Positions 1-5,839 of a stretch of DNA of 14,229 nt are shown piece after piece. Every line of letters starts with the position of its first letter. Position 1 is the first letter of the stretch. The translations under genes and the position numbers were made by a program. This DNA is from Hyphomicrobiales bacterium (GTDB lineage Bacteria > Pseudomonadota > Alphaproteobacteria > Rhizobiales > Beijerinckiaceae), in contig JAIXZF010000351.1 of NCBI GenBank assembly GCA_027489835.1, forward strand, positions 1 through 14,229. Direction: 5' to 3'. Below the pieces are notes generated by a model. The model saw only the letters and a list, made by a program, of their open reading frames with translations, ran no database searches and was not told the origin of the DNA.

Positions 1-404
1 ACGCCGGCCTCGGCGTCGCCCGCCATCACGGCGCGCTGGATCGGCGCCGCTCCGCGCCAGCGGGGCAGCAGCGAGGCATGCAGGTTGACGCAGCCGAAAG
101 CCGGCGCGTCCAGCACCGGGCGGGGCAGGATGAGCCCATAGGCCACGACGACGGCAAGGTCGGCCTCATGCGCGCGGAAGGCGTCCTGCTCGGCCTCGCC
201 GCGCAGCGAGCGCGGGTGCAGTACGGGGATCCCGAAGCTCTCGGCCATGCGGTGAACCGGCGACGGGCGCAGCGACAGGCCTCGACCAGCCTCGGCAGGA
301 GGGCGCGTATAGACCGCGGCGATCTCGTGGCCCTGACCGATCAGTTCGCTGAGGGTGGGCACGGCGAAATCCGGCGTGCCCATGAAGACGAGGCGCAGGC
401 TCAC
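1..404 (-). CDS. fmt: Methionyl-tRNA formyltransferase, N-terminal part (gene continues past the left edge)
   Basis: Transfers a formyl group from 10-formyl-tetrahydrofolate to the amino group of Met on initiator tRNA, in the cytoplasm. Read from a GTG at 404, the first 134 residues are visible and the frame stays open to the window edge. The formyltransferase fold start is clear: VFMGTPDFAVPTL at residues 6-18, a proline-rich SLRPSPVH loop near 44-51, and NLHASLLPRWRG at 107-118, which carries the catalytic Asn108 and His110 of the family. The third catalytic residue, an Asp roughly 36 residues later, is outside the window. The GTG start is supported by a GAGG Shine-Dalgarno about 9 bases upstream that overlaps the def stop codon; only 10 bases separate the two genes, so they are almost certainly co-transcribed and translationally coupled. 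An internal ATG at residue 8 would cut into the conserved strand and is unlikely. Identity is very secure; only the 3' end is missing. Confidence 0.96.
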   Translation of the reverse strand, partial: MSLRLVFMGTPDFAVPTLSELIGQGHEIAAVYTRPPAEAGRGLSLRPSPVHRMAESFGIPVLHPRSLRGEAEQDAFRAHEADLAVVVAYGLILPRPVLDAPAFGCVNLHASLLPRWRGAAPIQRAVMAGDAEAG

Positions 405-414
405 GACAGCGCCC

Positions 415-936
415 TCATGCGCCGCGCTCGCGTTCCTTCGCCTGCTTGGCGAACTTCTTGATGCAGCGTTCGCGCTTGAGTCGCGACAGATGGTCGATGA
501 ACAGGACGCCGTTGAGGTGGTCGATCTCGTGCTGGATGCAGGTGGCCATCAGGCCGTCCGCCTGCAACTCGTGGGTCGCGCCGTCGAGGCCCATGTAGCG
601 CACCCTGACGGAGGCCGGGCGCTCCACCTCCTCATAGTATTCGGGGATCGAGAGGCAGCCTTCCTCGTAGACGCTGTTCTCTTCCGACGCCCAGGTGACC
701 TCCGGATTGATGAAGACGATGGGCCGCTTCTCCTCGTCCTGCTTGGCGAGGTCGATCGTCACGACGCGCTTGGGCACGCCGATCTGGATGGCGGCGAGGC
801 CGATGCCCGGCGCGTCGTACATGGTGTCGAGCATGTCGGCGGCCAGCGTCCGGATCTCGTCCGTCACCTTTTCGACCGGCGCCGATGGCTGCTTGAGGAC
901 GGGGTCTGGGAGAAGGACAAGCGGGCGTATGGCCAT
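415..936 (-). CDS. def: Peptide deformylase
   Basis: Removes the formyl group from the N-terminal Met of nascent proteins at the ribosome, a metal-dependent hydrolysis. The 173-residue length is normal for a type 1 enzyme. All three family motifs are present: GIGLAAIQ at residues 44-51, EGCLS at 92-96 with metal ligand Cys94, and QHEIDH at 135-140 with ligands His136 and His140 and catalytic Glu137. The C-terminus is a basic, charged helix (about 151-173). The ATG at 936 gives the standard N-terminus (IRPLVLLPDPVLK) although no strong Shine-Dalgarno precedes it. It is the first gene of a def-fmt pair transcribed leftwards; the promoter is probably the one at 966-994. Divergent from rmuC across a 111-base gap. 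No unusual residues were noted. Confidence 0.98.
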   Translation of the reverse strand: MAIRPLVLLPDPVLKQPSAPVEKVTDEIRTLAADMLDTMYDAPGIGLAAIQIGVPKRVVTIDLAKQDEEKRPIVFINPEVTWASEENSVYEEGCLSIPEYYEEVERPASVRVRYMGLDGATHELQADGLMATCIQHEIDHLNGVLFIDHLSRLKRERCIKKFAKQAKERERGA

Positions 937-965
937 GGCGACAACTCGAAACGGATCAAACGCGG

Positions 966-994
966 GACATAAGTGCTTGCCGGCGCGAGGTCAA
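966..994 (-). promoter_or_regulatory. Probable sigma70-type promoter of def-fmt
   Basis: On the minus strand TTGACC (994-989) is followed after exactly 17 bases by TATGTC (971-966). The start of transcription would fall near 958-960, leaving an untranslated leader of about 23 bases before the def ATG at 936. Hexamer quality, spacer and distance all agree, but this is a pattern match only. Confidence 0.55.
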
Positions 995-1012
995 TTCGTT
1001 CGTTTTTTGTTC

Positions 1013-1041
1013 TTTTCAAGCGAGGCCGCTTGGGCTAGCCT
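1013..1041 (+). promoter_or_regulatory. Possible promoter of rmuC, placed for a leaderless transcript
   Basis: TTTTCA (1013-1018), a 17-base spacer and TAGCCT (1036-1041). The -10 element ends only 6 bases before the rmuC ATG at 1048, so transcription would begin at or next to the start codon, and no clear Shine-Dalgarno is seen between them. The -35 match is poor, so confidence is low. Confidence 0.3.
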
Positions 1042-1047
1042 TGGCGG

Positions 1048-2223
1048 ATGCACGGCATCGCCTTCGATCTTTTCGGCCGCGGGATCAGCTTTCTCGAGCT
1101 TTCGCTCGGCTTCGGCGGCGCGGTGCTCGCTCTCCTGCTCTGGCTGGCGCTCGGCTTCCGGCGCGCGGCGCGCGAGCGGCTGCTGGAGGCGGCGGCCGCC
1201 GAGGAGCGCGCACGGGAGATGGACGACAAGGTCGCCGAGCTGAACAGGCTGCAGGCCGAGGTCACCAGTCGGCTGCAGACCATGGCGGAGATCTTCGGCT
1301 CGCGACAGGCGGACATGGCACGGCTGGTCTCCGATCGGATCGACGGGCTGCGAACCCAGATGGGGCAGGGGCTGGAGGCCAGCGGCAAGAGCACGCAGGA
1401 AACGCTGCAGAAGCTGCATGAGCGGCTGGCGGTGATCGACAGCGCGCAGAAGAACCTGACCGACCTCACCGGCGAGGTCGCGACGCTGCGGGACGTGCTC
1501 TCCAACAAGCAGGCGCGCGGCGCCTATGGGCAGGGCCGGATGGAGGCCATCGTGCGGGACGGGCTGCCGGCATCGCACTACGCCTTCCAGGCGACACTCT
1601 CCAACCGCACGCGGCCCGATTGCGTCATCACGCTGCCCGGCGACACGCGCAAGCTCGTCATCGACGCCAAGTTTCCGCTGGAGGGCTTCACGGCCTTCCG
1701 CGCCGCCGAGAGCGAGGAGCAGAAGCGGCAGGGCGCGGCGCGGGTGCGCAACGACATGAGCCTGCACATCAAGGACATCGCCGAGAAGTACGTCGCCGCG
1801 GACGAGACGCAGGACCTTGCGTTGATGTTCGTGCCGTCCGAGGCGATCCACGCCGATCTGCACGAGCATTTCGAGGATCTGGTGCAGAAGGCCCACCGCG
1901 CGCGCGTCGTGGTGGTGTCACCCTCGCTGCTCGCGCTGGCCATCCAGGTCATGCAGACGCTGGTGCGCGACGCCCGCATCCGTGACGAGGCGCGCGCCAT
2001 CCAGACCGAGGTCGGCCGGCTGCTCGACGATGTGCGGCGGCTCGGCGACCGCGCGGCGCGGCTCGATGGCCACTTCCGCCAGGCCAGCGACGACGTGGCC
2101 CAGATCCGGACCTCGACCGAGAAGATCGTGAAGCGTGGCGAGCGAATCGAGGCGCTGGAGTTCGATGAGGCGCCGCAGGTTCGCGACGCGCTCGATCCCG
2201 CGCGGCTGCGCGCCGCGGAGTGA
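1048..2223 (+). CDS. rmuC: DNA recombination protein RmuC
   Basis: RmuC-family proteins limit DNA inversion/rearrangement between inverted repeats in E. coli and carry a predicted PD-(D/E)XK nuclease-like core; the exact biochemical activity is unsettled. The 391-residue product has a hydrophobic N-terminal segment (about residues 15-37) that should anchor it in the inner membrane, a long charged helical region consistent with coiled coil (about 40-150), then the RmuC core. In the core I see the family motif with RGAYGQGRME (157-166), then RPD at 189-191 and IDAKFPL at 205-211, which fit the PD...DxK nuclease signature (Asp191, Asp206, Lys208), followed by FVPSEA (261-266) and a SPSLLALAIQ stretch (291-300). 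A helical tail follows. The ATG at 1048 gives a sensible membrane anchor. It is divergent from def-fmt and convergent with the OsmC-family gene, from which it is separated by only 21 bases with no convincing terminator. Confidence 0.95.
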   Translation: MHGIAFDLFGRGISFLELSLGFGGAVLALLLWLALGFRRAARERLLEAAAAEERAREMDDKVAELNRLQAEVTSRLQTMAEIFGSRQADMARLVSDRIDGLRTQMGQGLEASGKSTQETLQKLHERLAVIDSAQKNLTDLTGEVATLRDVLSNKQARGAYGQGRMEAIVRDGLPASHYAFQATLSNRTRPDCVITLPGDTRKLVIDAKFPLEGFTAFRAAESEEQKRQGAARVRNDMSLHIKDIAEKYVAADETQDLALMFVPSEAIHADLHEHFEDLVQKAHRARVVVVSPSLLALAIQVMQTLVRDARIRDEARAIQTEVGRLLDDVRRLGDRAARLDGHFRQASDDVAQIRTSTEKIVKRGERIEALEFDEAPQVRDALDPARLRAAE

Positions 2224-2244
2224 TGCGCGAATCGCTTGAGTCGC

Positions 2245-2769
2245 TTAACCGCCGTTCTTCAACGTCGCCGTGAGCTCGGGCTTCACGTTGAGCGTCTGGA
2301 ACACCACGCAGTAGCGCTCGGTCAGCTTCAGCAGGGTGTCGAGCTTCTCCTGCGGCGCCTCGCTCTCGACGTCGAAAGCGAGGCGGATGGCCCGGAAGCC
2401 TACGGGCGCGTCCTTGGCGACGCCGAGCGTGCCGCGGAAGTCGAGGTCCCCCTCGGCGCGGATGACGCCCTTCGTCAGGTTGATGTCGAGCGCGGTCGCG
2501 ACGGCCTTCAGCGTGACGCCGGCGCAGGCGACCAGCGCCTCAAGCAGCATGTCGCCCGAGCAGAGCTCCGCGCCGCTGCCGCCCGTGGCGGGATGCAGCC
2601 CCGCCTCCATGATCGCGCGCCCGGTTTCGACCTTGCAGGCGATCTTAACGTCGTCGATCTCGCCATGCGCCTTCAGCGTGATGGTCGCGGCGTCCGGAGC
2701 GTTGCGATAGCTCTCCTTCAGCGGGGCCTGCATGGCGCGCAGCGAGGCGGCGTCGATCTTGGTGTCCAT
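2245..2769 (-). CDS. OsmC/Ohr-family protein
   Basis: Members of this family are cytoplasmic, usually dimeric, and reduce organic or fatty-acid hydroperoxides with a pair of cysteines. The 174-residue product shows the family pattern: a GDMLLEALVAC helix (residues 72-82) ending in Cys82, and a second ERYCVVFQTL helix (151-160) with Cys154. These match the peroxidatic and resolving cysteines of OsmC/YhfA-type proteins. Two further cysteines, Cys45 and Cys70, lie nearby and are less usual. The ATG at 2769 is preceded by AAGGA at a spacing of about 7-8 bases, which fixes the start. It stands alone, convergent with rmuC, with the ABC operon ending some 90 bases upstream in the same direction. Whether it acts on peroxides, or is one of the OsmC homologues of unknown substrate, cannot be told from sequence; no OhrR-type regulator gene is adjacent. 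Confidence 0.9.
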   Translation of the reverse strand: MDTKIDAASLRAMQAPLKESYRNAPDAATITLKAHGEIDDVKIACKVETGRAIMEAGLHPATGGSGAELCSGDMLLEALVACAGVTLKAVATALDINLTKGVIRAEGDLDFRGTLGVAKDAPVGFRAIRLAFDVESEAPQEKLDTLLKLTERYCVVFQTLNVKPELTATLKNGG

Positions 2770-2837
2770 GGCGGTGTCCTTCGGGTCTGTGCGGTCGCGG
2801 GTTCGGGCAAGGGCATAGCGGGAGCCCGGCGCGGGCG

Positions 2838-2857
2838 CCAGCCTTCCGTCAGGCTGG
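2838..2857 (-). terminator. Hairpin just after the ABC operon, probable terminator
   Basis: A perfect 7-base-pair stem (CCAGCCT at 2838-2844, AGGCTGG at 2851-2857) with a 6-base loop starts two bases beyond the stop codon of the ATPase gene. Directly beyond it on the minus strand is a second small hairpin (GCCCG/CGGGC, 2824-2836). There is no T-run, as is common in GC-rich genomes, so efficient intrinsic termination is not assured. Confidence 0.45.
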
Positions 2858-2859
2858 GC

Positions 2860-3642
2860 TCACCACCAGGCGGCCTGGCCCTCGGCGGCGGCGGCCACGG
2901 CGTGCGCGGCGGGGCGCAGCGACTGGTCGAGGCTCTTGAGGATCTCGCGCGTCAGCCGCTCGAAGGCCACGCCCATGCGGTCGCGGGGGCGGGCGATGCC
3001 GTTGGCGAATTCCTCGTAGAGGCGCCCCGGATTGGGCTGCATGACGATGATCCGGTCGGCCAGCGACACGGCTTCCTCGACGTCGTGCGTCACCAGAAGC
3101 ATCGTCGGCCGGCTCTCGTCCCACAAGGAGAGGAGATGCCGGTGCAGGCTCTGGCGCGTGGTGGGGTCGAGCGCCGAGAAGGGCTCGTCCATGATCAGCA
3201 GGCGCGGCCGCGTGACGAGTGCGCGGGCGATGGCGGCGCGCTGTTGCTGCCCGCCCGAAAGCTCGCGCGGCCAGCGGGGGCCGTGCTCGGCGAGGCCGAC
3301 CCGGGCGAGCGCGTTGGCCACCAGCCCCTCGCGCTCGAACGCGGAGAGATGGGACAGGCCGAAGCCGACATTGTCCGCCACCGAGAGCCATGGAAAAAGC
3401 CGTGGCTCCTGGAAGATGACGCCGACATCCGCCGACGGGCCCGCAATGGTCTGGTCGTCGAGCCGGATCGCGCCGCCGGAGGCGGTGTCGAGCCCCGCGA
3501 TCAGCCGGAGCAGCGTGGTCTTGCCGCAGCCGGAGCCGCCGACAAGGGCGACGATCTCGCCGTTGCCGACGGTCAGGTTCAGCCGCTCTAGCGCCTGGTT
3601 GCCGTCGGCGTAGGTCTTGGAGAGCTGGTCGATGGCCAACAT
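2860..3642 (-). CDS. ABC transporter ATP-binding protein (SsuB/TauB/NrtD type)
   Basis: Cytoplasmic ATPase that powers the importer encoded with it. The 260 residues hold every hallmark of an ABC ATPase: Walker A GGSGCGKT (35-42), Q-loop Gln78 in VIFQEPRLFPW, signature LSGGQQQR (128-135), Walker B LLIMDEP (148-154), D-loop SALD (156-159) and switch His186 in VTHDVEEA. The LFPWLSV stretch after the Q-loop and the VTHDVEEAVSLADR region are typical of the nitrate/sulfonate/bicarbonate ATPase group. The C-terminal tail (about 215-260) is alanine-rich and ends in two tryptophans. The ATG at 3642 has a GAGGA Shine-Dalgarno that overlaps the permease stop codon (9 bases between genes), so translation is coupled. 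Third and last gene of the operon. The substrate cannot be read from this subunit. Confidence 0.93.
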   Translation of the reverse strand: MLAIDQLSKTYADGNQALERLNLTVGNGEIVALVGGSGCGKTTLLRLIAGLDTASGGAIRLDDQTIAGPSADVGVIFQEPRLFPWLSVADNVGFGLSHLSAFEREGLVANALARVGLAEHGPRWPRELSGGQQQRAAIARALVTRPRLLIMDEPFSALDPTTRQSLHRHLLSLWDESRPTMLLVTHDVEEAVSLADRIIVMQPNPGRLYEEFANGIARPRDRMGVAFERLTREILKSLDQSLRPAAHAVAAAAEGQAAWW

Positions 3643-3651
3643 CGGATGTCC

Positions 3652-4500
3652 TCAGAGCTTGTCGCGGCCAAGGTCCTGCCAGGCCAGCAAGGGGCGCGTG
3701 ACGAGGACCAGCAGGCCATCCGCCAGCTTGCCGAGCACGGCGAAGGCGATGATGGCGGCAAGGATGCGGTCGGGGCGGCCGAGCTGCTGGCCGTCCACGA
3801 GCAGGTAGCCCAGCCCCTCGCTCGCGCCCATGAACTCGGCGGCGACGACGAACATGAAGCCGAGGCCGAGACCGGTGCGAAGCGCGGTGATCCAGGCCGG
3901 CAGGATGGCGGGCAGGGTGACCCGGCGGATCATCGCGAGCCGGCTCAGGCGGAAGACGCGGCCGACCTCGATGATCTTGCGGTCGACCGAGGCGAGGGCG
4001 GCGGCCACGCCGAGATAGACGGGGAAGAACACGCCGACCGCGATAAGCGCGACCTTCGACGCCTCGAAGATGCCGAGCCAGAGGATGAACAGCGGCACCC
4101 ACGCGATGGACGGGATCGCCCTCAGCGCCTGCAGGGTGGGGTCGAGCAGCTGCCTGACCGTCCTGTTCGCGCCGGAGGCCGCCCCGAGAATGGTCCCGAC
4201 CGCGGCGCCGAGGCCGAAGCCCGCAGCCACCCGCCAGAGCGTCGCCCAGGCGTGCATGGCGAGCTCGCCGCTCTCGGCCAGCTCCCAGAGCGTCCCGCCG
4301 ATCCGCGAGGGCGGCGGCAGGAGCCTGCCATTGGCCCAGCCGGACCGGACCGCGATCTCCCACGCGACGGCGATCGCGAAGGGGAGCGCGAAGCCGAGCC
4401 CCCAGCCGATGCTAAGCCTCCGCCGGGGCCGCGCCGCGGGCTCCCGCGCCGCAGGGCTCGCGGGGGAGGCCCCGGCCGCCGGGTCGGCGATGATGCTCAT
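3652..4500 (-). CDS. ABC transporter permease (SsuC/TauC/NrtB type)
   Basis: Inner-membrane channel subunit of the importer, 282 residues. After a proline/alanine/arginine-rich cytoplasmic N-terminus (1-30) there are about six hydrophobic segments: roughly 32-52, 90-110, 128-170 (two spans), 207-224 and 246-267. The cytoplasmic EAA-type loop that contacts the ATPase is seen at about 178-212 (RLAMIRRVTLPAILPAW), and the RAIPSIAWVPLFILWLG stretch at 127-143 is characteristic of the sulfonate/nitrate permease group. The ATG at 4500 has a weak GGAC ahead of it. The gene lies 37 bases after the substrate-binding protein gene and 9 bases before the ATPase gene. Confidence 0.93.
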   Translation of the reverse strand: MSIIADPAAGASPASPAAREPAARPRRRLSIGWGLGFALPFAIAVAWEIAVRSGWANGRLLPPPSRIGGTLWELAESGELAMHAWATLWRVAAGFGLGAAVGTILGAASGANRTVRQLLDPTLQALRAIPSIAWVPLFILWLGIFEASKVALIAVGVFFPVYLGVAAALASVDRKIIEVGRVFRLSRLAMIRRVTLPAILPAWITALRTGLGLGFMFVVAAEFMGASEGLGYLLVDGQQLGRPDRILAAIIAFAVLGKLADGLLVLVTRPLLAWQDLGRDKL

Positions 4501-4537
4501 GGCAGGTCCGGTCCGTTCAGGCGCGTCGCCTTCCGGC

Positions 4538-5533
4538 TCAGCGCGAGGCTGAGGCGAAGCGGCGGTCGAGGAGGCCGTCGACGGCCGCCTTGATGTCGGT
4601 CGTCGCCGGCAGCACGCCCGCCTGCTTCAGCGCCTCGCCGGCCGCGACGATCGTCTCGATCTGCGCGTCGCCGATGGGACCATGCGTCAGCTCGGTGCGC
4701 TCAAGCTGGCGCGCCACAACGGCCTCCGGCAGCTTGGTGAAGGCCACGAGCAGCTTCCTGAGCTCCTCGGGGTTGGCAAGCGACCATTTGCGGGCATCCT
4801 CATAGGCCGCCAGCACCTTGCGGACGAGCTCGGGGTTCTTCTGGGCGAACTCCTCGCGGACGTTCAAGATGCCCCAGGTGTTGTCGGCGGGCTTGCGGTA
4901 GAACAACGTCGCGCCGGCCTCGATCTCGGCTGCGGCCATCAACGGATCCAGCCCCGCCCAGGCATCGACGTCGCCGCGCTCGAGCGCGAGCTTACCGTCC
5001 TGGTGCTGCAGCAGAACGAGGCGCACGTCGCGCTCGGTCAGCTTCGCCTCGGCCAGCGCTCGGACAAGGAAGATGTGCGGATCGGTGCCGCGGGTGACGG
5101 CGACGCGCTTGCCCTTGAGGTCCGACACCTTGGTGATGCCGGACTTCGGCGTGGTGACGAGCGCCGTCCACTCGGGCCGCGAGAAGACGTAGACCGACCG
5201 GATCGGGTTGCCGTTGATTCGGCCGATGAGAGCCGCCGCGCCGGCCGTCGAGCCGAAGTCGAGCGAGCCGGCATTGAGGAATTCGAGCGCCTTGTTCGAA
5301 CCGGCCGACTGGATCCAGCGCACGGCGACGCCTTCAGAAGCCAAGGCCTTCTCCAGAATGCCACGCTCTTTCAGCACGAGGCTGACGGGATTGTAGGTGG
5401 CGAAGTCGACGCGGATTTCCTTCGGAGCCTGCGCCTGCGCGTTCGTTGAACCGAACGCCAGCGTGGCGGCAAGGGCTGCCGCACCCATCGATGCGAGTGC
5501 GCGACGGCGTGAAACGAGGTGGACTGGGAACAT
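4538..5533 (-). CDS. ABC transporter substrate-binding protein (SsuA/NMT1-like)
   Basis: Periplasmic binding protein that delivers the ligand to the permease. I place the start at the ATG at 5533, giving 331 residues, because a GGAG Shine-Dalgarno sits 7 bases upstream and it opens directly into a signal peptide; the frame continues upstream to 5611 but that part looks non-coding. The signal has SRRRALASM (8-16), a hydrophobic core, and an AQA cleavage site near 34-36; the consecutive arginines make Tat export possible. The mature part carries features of the SsuA/TauA/NMT1 fold: KALEFLNAGSLDFGSTAG near 82-99, VSDLKGKRVAVTRGTDPH near 136-153, and GDVDAWAGLDP near 185-195. Typical substrates of the family are aliphatic sulfonates, taurine, nitrate or pyrimidine precursors. 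No sulfonate monooxygenase gene is adjacent, so the ligand is open. First gene of the operon, driven by the promoter at 5672-5700. Confidence 0.9.
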   Translation of the reverse strand: MFPVHLVSRRRALASMGAAALAATLAFGSTNAQAQAPKEIRVDFATYNPVSLVLKERGILEKALASEGVAVRWIQSAGSNKALEFLNAGSLDFGSTAGAAALIGRINGNPIRSVYVFSRPEWTALVTTPKSGITKVSDLKGKRVAVTRGTDPHIFLVRALAEAKLTERDVRLVLLQHQDGKLALERGDVDAWAGLDPLMAAAEIEAGATLFYRKPADNTWGILNVREEFAQKNPELVRKVLAAYEDARKWSLANPEELRKLLVAFTKLPEAVVARQLERTELTHGPIGDAQIETIVAAGEALKQAGVLPATTDIKAAVDGLLDRRFASASR

Positions 5534-5671
5534 GATCGATCTCCATCTGTCTGTTTTGCAGAGGGAAATCATGCAATCGCGACCGGTTAGCCGCGGCCTG
5601 CATGTCCCCACCGCTTTAGCTGCACTTTTTTCGCGCCCGCAAGCTGCTGGCTCAAATCGGCGCGTGTTCGT

Positions 5672-5700
5672 CTGTTAAAACGGACTGTCCGGTTTGTCAA
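5672..5700 (-). promoter_or_regulatory. Promoter of the ABC operon with a palindrome in the spacer (possible operator)
   Basis: On the minus strand a perfect TTGACA (5700-5695) is followed after 17 bases by TAACAG (5677-5672). Inside the spacer lies the odd palindrome CGGAC-A-GTCCG (5691-5681), flanked by A/T-rich sequence on both sides. A dyad between -35 and -10 is a usual position for a repressor site of the TetR or similar type. The leader to the ATG at 5533 would be about 130 bases. The -10 match is modest. No regulator gene is nearby. Confidence 0.5.
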
Positions 5701-5716
5701 ACGGGTTGTTCGTCGA

Positions 5717-5753
5717 GATCGGGCGCCTATGAGCGCGGCGTCGGCGCCCGATC
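5717..5753. repeat. Perfect 11-bp inverted repeat upstream of glnD
   Basis: GATCGGGCGCC (5717-5727) and its exact complement GGCGCCCGATC (5743-5753) are separated by 15 bases. As RNA this would be a very stable stem. It is not followed by a T-run on either strand and no gene is transcribed into it, so a terminator is unlikely. A weak plus-strand promoter, TTGTTC (5706-5711), 16 bases, TATGAG (5728-5733), would put its -10 in the loop with the arms on both sides, so the repeat could be an operator or a leader structure for glnD. Confidence 0.6.
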
Positions 5754-5839
5754 CCGGTTGAACTTCGGATAGCGCCCGCGCGGTGCCTATGGCATGGCAG
5801 GCGCTGCGGCCACTCCGGCCGCCTTCCGTGAACGCGCGC

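Larger units (their letters stand above)
5534..5839. other. Divergent intergenic control region
   Basis: About 306 bases between the leftward ABC operon and rightward glnD. I find no credible gene in it. It is richer in A and T than its surroundings. It contains the ABC-operon promoter with a palindrome in its spacer (5672-5700), a perfect 11-bp inverted repeat (5717-5753), and a long leader of about 130 bases for the ABC transcript. A T-rich run at about 5625-5631 is not preceded by a stable stem. If glnD starts at the earlier GTG (5783) or ATG (5789), the right end of this interval is coding. Confidence 0.6.

Noticed and set aside
78..972. Plus-strand open frames opposite fmt and def
   Set aside because: They are complementary to catalytic motifs of fmt and def and have no own motif or ribosome-binding site.
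2224..2244. Terminator between convergent rmuC and the OsmC-family gene
   Set aside because: Only a 4-bp imperfect pairing (GCGA/TCGC) is possible in these 21 bases.
2236..3591. A 451-codon plus-strand open frame opposite the OsmC-family and ATPase genes
   Set aside because: It is antisense to two well-supported genes and has low-complexity composition.
2849..4363. A 504-codon minus-strand open frame overlapping the ATPase and permease genes
   Set aside because: It is in a different frame of the same strand as two unmistakable genes, and its product is Arg/Pro/Ala-rich without any family motif.
5534..5611. Upstream extension of the substrate-binding protein to a start at 5611
   Set aside because: The added residues do not resemble a signal peptide, and the ATG at 5533 has a well-placed GGAG and opens into a clear signal sequence.
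5618..5633. T-rich run in the intergenic region as an intrinsic terminator
   Set aside because: No stable stem precedes it on the plus strand, and no gene is transcribed into it in that direction.
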